Shown one piece after another: positions 23,380-26,850 of a stretch of 26,850 nucleotides of DNA. The stretch spans positions 13,229 through 40,078 of the forward strand of contig DJZU01000091.1 in assembly GCA_002448715.1 (NCBI GenBank), in the 5' to 3' direction. Source of the stretch: Candidatus Neomicrothrix sp. UBA6944 (GTDB lineage Bacteria; Actinomycetota; Acidimicrobiia; Acidimicrobiales; Poriferisodalaceae). A program made the position numbers and the translations under genes. Position 1 is the stretch's first letter; each line of letters starts with the position of its first letter. Below the pieces are notes generated by a model. The model was not told the DNA's origin, did no database searches, and saw only the letters and a list, made by a program, of their open reading frames with translations.

Positions 23380-24246
23380 ATGTCGCTGTCGCTTCTTACA
23401 GTCCATGCTCACCCCGATGATGAATCGTCAAAAGGCGCGGGAACAGTTCGTCTCTACTCGTCGCAAGGTATTCGTACGACGTTGGTTTGTTGCACGGGAG
23501 GTGAAGTAGGTGACATTCTCAACCCGGCGATGGATAGTCCAGAAGTGAAGGAAAATTTGGCTTCAGTGCGTCAGGCAGAGCTTGACTCTGCTGCGGCCAT
23601 TATCGGCTACGACGAAGTTGTCATGCTTGGCTACCGAGATTCGGGAATGCCCGATAGCGAGGCGAATAATCATCCTGACGCTTTCGCTAATGCAGATCTA
23701 GATGTCGCGATCGGAAAGCTAGTAGAGGTTATTCGCCGTGTGCGGCCTCAAGTAGTAATGACCTACCCCGAGGTTCAGAACCGCTACCCACACCCGGACC
23801 ACCTTCAGGTGACCGCTATAAGCATTCCGGCATATGAGAGAGCGGGAGATCCCTCCTGGTATCCCGAATCAGGAGAGCCCTATGAGCCGTTGAAGTTGTA
23901 TGCCCCCATATGGTCCAAGCAAAGACTTCTGCTTACTCACCAAGCTTTTCTGGACCGCGGACTTGAATCTCCCTATGACGACAAATGGTTGTCGGGAAGG
24001 GACAGAGATGATCGGATTAACGCAATGGTCCCAGTTGATAACGCGGTAAGAAGAAAAGCGTTGCTTGCTCATGCGACCCAAGTAGATCCCAATTCGCCCT
24101 TCTGGTTCGGTTTACCCGAAGAAGTTCAAGACGCAATCCACCCTTACGAGGAATACATGTTGCTGAGGTCTCGCATTGAGACGGACCAATTTGAAGACGA
24201 TTTGTTTGCGGGCTTACGAGATCGGACCGGAGATCCAGGTGAGTAA
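23380..24246 (+). CDS. mca: Mycothiol S-conjugate amidase-like PIG-L deacetylase
   Basis: A 288-residue zinc hydrolase of the MshB/Mca branch. Mca cleaves mycothiol S-conjugates of electrophiles to GlcN-Ins and a mercapturic acid that is exported. Metal motif VHAHPDDE (residues 8-15) and HPDH (138-141) are present, as is the LGYRDSGMPDSEAN block (83-96) typical of Mca, and the length exceeds that of general PIG-L enzymes. The alternative is MshB, the mycothiol biosynthesis deacetylase; the YRDSGM stretch with the long C-terminal part favours Mca. Mycothiol is confined to Actinobacteria, so this also places the organism. The ATG at 23380 is chosen over GTG 23359 since it aligns with Mca N-termini and has a -10 box 7 nt away. 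Overlaps the SCP2-like gene by 8 nt. Confidence 0.88.
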   Translation: MSLSLLTVHAHPDDESSKGAGTVRLYSSQGIRTTLVCCTGGEVGDILNPAMDSPEVKENLASVRQAELDSAAAIIGYDEVVMLGYRDSGMPDSEANNHPDAFANADLDVAIGKLVEVIRRVRPQVVMTYPEVQNRYPHPDHLQVTAISIPAYERAGDPSWYPESGEPYEPLKLYAPIWSKQRLLLTHQAFLDRGLESPYDDKWLSGRDRDDRINAMVPVDNAVRRKALLAHATQVDPNSPFWFGLPEEVQDAIHPYEEYMLLRSRIETDQFEDDLFAGLRDRTGDPGE

Positions 24247-24619
24247 ATTCCTTAGCGAAGAATTTGTTGCTCAGTGGGCGACCACACAACGTCCGAAGCT
24301 TGGTAACTCGAGCGGCATGATAGTTGCCAAGATTGAGGGTGCTCCCGACGGAAAGATCGCGGTTACCGTTCTCTTAGAAGACGGATTAATTACTGAGGCC
24401 TACTTGGGTTCGGGCCGTGGTCGCGATTTAGAACTGACCATTCCCTACGAATTAGCTATTGATTTGTTTCGGCACAGTGCCGATCCTGCGGCGGAATACA
24501 TGAAAGGCCGCCTAAAAATGAATGGGGACATGACGCTTTGGCTCGAAGTGCTACCAGCATGGCGATCGCGAGTCATCGACAATAAAGAGCCAAAACTGGC
24601 GAACCACACTGAATTCTGA
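24239..24619 (+). CDS. SCP2 sterol-binding-domain-like small protein
   Basis: A 126-residue protein resembling the SCP-2 sterol/lipid transfer domain: an N-terminal helix (SEEFVAQWATTQ), beta strands with GKIAVTVLLEDGL, a helix ending in RHSADPAAEYMKGRLKMNGDMTLWLEVLP, which carries the family's 'G-x-x-K/L-x-G-D' turn before the last helix. SCP2-type proteins bind acyl-CoA, sterols or other lipids. GTG at 24239 is preferred since GGAG lies 6-7 nt upstream and the gene begins inside the last codons of mca (8-nt overlap), so the two are probably one operon. A link between mycothiol turnover and a lipid-binding fold is not explained; some actinobacterial thiol enzymes use SCP2-like (DinB/MDMPI) domains. 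Confidence 0.75.
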   Translation: MSKFLSEEFVAQWATTQRPKLGNSSGMIVAKIEGAPDGKIAVTVLLEDGLITEAYLGSGRGRDLELTIPYELAIDLFRHSADPAAEYMKGRLKMNGDMTLWLEVLPAWRSRVIDNKEPKLANHTEF

Positions 24620-24626
24620 TTGCTAG

Positions 24627-24653
24627 GTAAGAGAATCTGATTTGCTCTCTTAC
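24627..24653. terminator. Convergent hairpin between the SCP2-like and thiolase genes
   Basis: GTAAGAGA / TCTCTTAC form an 8-bp stem (24627-24634 and 24646-24653) with an 11-nt loop; the right arm covers the thiolase stop codon. Neither strand has a clear T-run, so the terminator call is tentative. Confidence 0.4.
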
Positions 24654-25816
24654 ATGCGTTGAATAATTGTCCCCGTTCCGAGACCGCCACCGCAGCACAT
24701 CGTTACGAGCCCGAACTCCTTGTCGGCACGGTGCAGTTCGTGAACTGCCTTGGTCATCAAAATTGAACCGGTGCCTCCAAGAGGGTGACCTAAAGCTATT
24801 GCTCCACCATTGGGATTAACGGTGTCCATATCCGGGCTCATTTCACGCGCCCAGGCCAGAACTACCGACGCAAATGCTTCATTAATCTCCACTACATCAA
24901 TGTCGCTCATCGACATGCTGTTTCGTTCGAGTAGGTGATGAGTTGCTTCGATTGGGCCCGTCAACATAAGGACAGGGTCGCTTCCAACTAAGCAGGTATC
25001 AATAACTCGACCTATCGGCTTCAACCCTTGCTCTTCGGCCTTTTCGGCGGTCATCAAAAGCACAGCGCCACTTCCGTCGCTGATCTGTGATGAGGCACCA
25101 GCTGTATGCACCCCATCTTCCATCACCGGGCTTAGCTGCGAGAGTGCTTCAAGAGTAGTAGGTCGAATCCCACCGTCTTTTGAGACGCGTTGTCTCTCTC
25201 CGGTATCGATGCCTTCTTCGTCGAGTACTGGAACATCAATTTCGACTATTTGAGTAGCGAAGCGGTCCTCATCCCAAGCGCGAGCAGCATTGTCCTGACT
25301 TCTCAGACCGAACTCGTCGCACTCTTCTCGACTGATATTCCATTTCTTTGCAAGAAGCTCAGCTCCTTGAAATTGAGTCGTGTACTCGTAATGTTCCTTA
25401 TATCGAGGGGTCGCGGTGAGTTGCCCCTTCTTGTAGGAAGAACCCATAGGGTTGCGAGTCATCGATTCGACGCCGCAACCGACGGCGCTATCAACTACAC
25501 CAGACGCAACGAGTCCGTACGCTAAGGAAATTGCTTGTTGGCTGGAACCGCATTGCGCATCGACTGTCGTTGCTGCTACGGACAAGGGCATTCCTGCGCC
25601 GAGCCAAGCGGTCCGAGCGATATTTGCAGTCTGTTCCCCGGCCTGACTTACACAGCCGCCGACAACTTGCCCAATAGAGGCGGGATCAACTCCACTTCGT
25701 TCAATAAGCGCCGTCTGCACTTCACTGAGGAGATCAGCTGGATGAATACTGCTTAAGTCGCCGCCGCGTCTACCAACAGGTGAGCGGACGGCCTCAACGA
25801 TCACGATTTCAGACAT
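24650..25816 (-). CDS. Thiolase family protein (acetyl-CoA acyltransferase)
   Basis: A 388-residue thiolase, which either splits 3-oxoacyl-CoA with CoA or condenses two acyl-CoAs. Catalytic Cys is C89 in VDAQCGSSQQAISLA; the second motif is VNPNGGAIALGHPLGGTGS with the conserved histidine; the third, MCCGGGLGTG, carries the second catalytic Cys near the C-terminus. The NEAFASVVLAW segment is also canonical. The size and motifs are those of degradative or biosynthetic thiolases such as FadA, with actinobacterial FadA5-like steroid thiolases a possible close group. No Shine-Dalgarno; a TAGAGT box lies 6 nt before the ATG at 25816. Convergent with the SCP2-like gene. Confidence 0.95.
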   Translation of the reverse strand: MSEIVIVEAVRSPVGRRGGDLSSIHPADLLSEVQTALIERSGVDPASIGQVVGGCVSQAGEQTANIARTAWLGAGMPLSVAATTVDAQCGSSQQAISLAYGLVASGVVDSAVGCGVESMTRNPMGSSYKKGQLTATPRYKEHYEYTTQFQGAELLAKKWNISREECDEFGLRSQDNAARAWDEDRFATQIVEIDVPVLDEEGIDTGERQRVSKDGGIRPTTLEALSQLSPVMEDGVHTAGASSQISDGSGAVLLMTAEKAEEQGLKPIGRVIDTCLVGSDPVLMLTGPIEATHHLLERNSMSMSDIDVVEINEAFASVVLAWAREMSPDMDTVNPNGGAIALGHPLGGTGSILMTKAVHELHRADKEFGLVTMCCGGGLGTGTIIQRM

Positions 25817-25822
25817 ACCGCA

Positions 25823-25828
25823 ACTCTA
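25823..25828 (-). promoter_or_regulatory. -10 box of the thiolase gene (leaderless)
   Basis: TAGAGT on the minus strand followed by 6 nt and the ATG at 25816. Confidence 0.5.
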
Positions 25829-25914
25829 GTCAGCCACGATGCTGAACGGCTAGGCAAAGATGGTGGTTATCTGTCGGCCTGAGACCTCGCCTTCCACAGC
25901 TAAAGTCGGCTTGT

Positions 25915-26082
25915 TTACGCAGCGTCTAAATCTATTTCCGGCAACTGACGAGCGTTCGCAAGTGCAACCCTGGCGGCAGCGACCCCGCGCCGACCTAAAT
26001 TTCTGGTCACAGAGTCAAGTTTGCGATTTAGTTGCTCTGTTTGTCGCGGGGACAGTTCGATGAGGCGTAGCTGTGCGGTCAT
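25915..26082 (-). CDS. Small hypothetical protein
   Basis: A possible 55-residue basic helical protein (MTAQLRLIELSPRQTEQL ... GRRGVAAARVALANARQ). No homologue is recognised and no good ribosome site or -10 box is visible. It is the only open frame in the gap between the thiolase and the oxidoreductase that has plausible amino-acid composition. A longer form could begin at a TTG at 26115. The remaining gap (25817-25914 and 26083-26212) shows nothing else convincing. Could be spurious. Confidence 0.4.
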   Translation of the reverse strand: MTAQLRLIELSPRQTEQLNRKLDSVTRNLGRRGVAAARVALANARQLPEIDLDAA

Positions 26083-26212
26083 GGCATTAGTTTGCGATAG
26101 GGGTAGGACATTCAACCCTTTATTGGCTAACTCAGGTGTTAGCGGGTAAATAGTTGACTGATCTGACTAGTGTCAGGAACAGAGTTTTACTTGAACAAGG
26201 GACATAGAAAAA

Positions 26213-26850
26213 GTGACATTCCGGTATGGCATCACCATTCCATTTGACGCTCCGTTAAGCGAGCAAAAAGAGTTATACAAAGAGTTCGCTGATCTCGGGT
26301 ACACGGACTTGTGGAGTTCGGAAGCTGATGGAACGGATGGATTCACGCCCCTGATCTTGGGATCTCAATGGGCCCCTACGATGCGTCTTGGAGTTGCCAT
26401 AATTCCTGCCTACACCCGTGGGCCTGCGCTAATGGCACAGCACATCGCATCTGCATGCGAGGCTGCTCCAGGCAGGTTCGTTATGGGAATCGGCTCTTCT
26501 TCGAATGTCATTGTTGAGTCGTGGAACGGCATCCCTTTTGAAGAGCCGTATGCGCGGACACGCGACATGGTGCGGTTTTTGCGCAAAGCGCTAACTGGCG
26601 AAAAGGTGACAGAAAAGTTTGATGGATTTGAAGTTCAGGGGTTCACTCTTAGACGAGTTCCTGAACAGCAACCCCCGATCCTTATAGCGGCGTTACGAGC
26701 AGGTATGTTGCGTCTCGCGGGGCGCGAAGGCGATGGGGCGATTATTAACTGGCTCTCGGCGGAAGATGTGGCGACAGTTAGACCTTATGTTGAGGAAGGT
26801 GGCCCCGATAAGGAAATAGTCGCCCGAATTTTTTGTTGCCCTAACCCGGA
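26213..26850 (+). CDS. LLM-class (luciferase-like) F420-dependent oxidoreductase, N-terminal part
   Basis: The frame is open from a GTG at 26213 to the end of the window (212 codons). It is a luciferase-like TIM-barrel enzyme: MTFRYGITIPFDAPL, ELGY-type turn DLGYTDLWSSEADG, FTPLILGSQWAPTMRLGVAIIPAYTRGPALMAQ, and FVMGIGSSSNVIVESWNG, the characteristic G-x-G-S strand, then RTRDMVRFLRKALTG. In Actinobacteria such proteins usually use F420 rather than FMN, which fits the cofC gene in the window. The substrate is unknown. A weak Shine-Dalgarno (AAGGGA) lies about 10 nt before the GTG. The C-terminus is cut off. Confidence 0.9.
   Translation, partial: MTFRYGITIPFDAPLSEQKELYKEFADLGYTDLWSSEADGTDGFTPLILGSQWAPTMRLGVAIIPAYTRGPALMAQHIASACEAAPGRFVMGIGSSSNVIVESWNGIPFEEPYARTRDMVRFLRKALTGEKVTEKFDGFEVQGFTLRRVPEQQPPILIAALRAGMLRLAGREGDGAIINWLSAEDVATVRPYVEEGGPDKEIVARIFCCPNP

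Noticed and set aside
1..26850. tRNA, rRNA, CRISPR, insertion sequence or phage genes
   Set aside because: Looked for on both strands; no cloverleaf-like segment, direct-repeat array, transposase or integrase motif was seen.

Overview
The window looks like a chromosomal segment of an actinobacterium, most probably a free-living (perhaps marine) member of the Acidimicrobiia or a relative. This is inferred from the gene content and has not been tested by a phylogeny. Pointers are a cofactor F420 biosynthesis gene (2-phospho-L-lactate guanylyltransferase) with an F420-type LLM oxidoreductase, a mycothiol conjugate amidase, a mycobacterial-type mutasome (ImuA', ImuB, DnaE2) under SOS boxes of the TCGAAC-N4-GTTCGA class, and many start codons sitting 6-8 nt after a TAnnnT box, the signature of leaderless transcription. 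Base composition is about half G+C by eye. I see no tRNA, rRNA, CRISPR array, insertion sequence or prophage.

Layout. 1-690: the 5' end of a TauE/SafE-type membrane exporter (minus), then a monocistronic HU gene with its own promoter and hairpins. 698-2034 (minus): CofC/FbiD translationally coupled to a PIG-L deacetylase. 2104-5582 (plus): an unrecognised large protein resembling a six-hairpin glycosidase, RNase HII, and a SAM methyltransferase. 5608-6870 (minus): acyl-CoA dehydrogenase. 6946-9679 (plus): a small Nfu N-terminal-domain protein, then the SOS-controlled pair imuA'-imuB. 9714-11947 (minus): a VanY-like peptidase with a long coiled coil, and a fumarylacetoacetate-hydrolase-family enzyme. 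12004-12645 (plus): HAD phosphatase. 12642-14598 (minus): a small membrane protein and an amidase. 14668-18024 (plus): dnaE2 behind a 22-bp perfectly palindromic SOS box. 18034-19104 (minus): a degenerate Glu/Leu dehydrogenase-like protein. 19166-24619 (plus): thioesterase, TlpA-like thioredoxin, MgtE-like channel with a PhoU/TrkA_C partner, mycothiol amidase and an SCP2-like protein. 24650-26082 (minus): thiolase and a small ORF. 26213-end (plus): LLM oxidoreductase, cut by the window edge.

How the genes fit together. Three themes recur. One is damage-induced mutagenesis: ImuA', ImuB and DnaE2, split over two loci about 5 kb apart that share a LexA-type operator. The second is acyl-CoA metabolism: acyl-CoA dehydrogenase, thioesterase, SCP2-like protein and thiolase. 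The third is actinobacterial redox cofactors: F420 (CofC, LLM enzyme) and mycothiol (Mca). The most unusual items are the dehydrogenase-like protein that seems to have lost its catalytic lysines, the large six-hairpin-like protein, the internally duplicated PhoU/TrkA_C protein beside an MgtE-type transporter, and the window-wide leaderless promoter architecture. No clearly new defence or mobile system was found.
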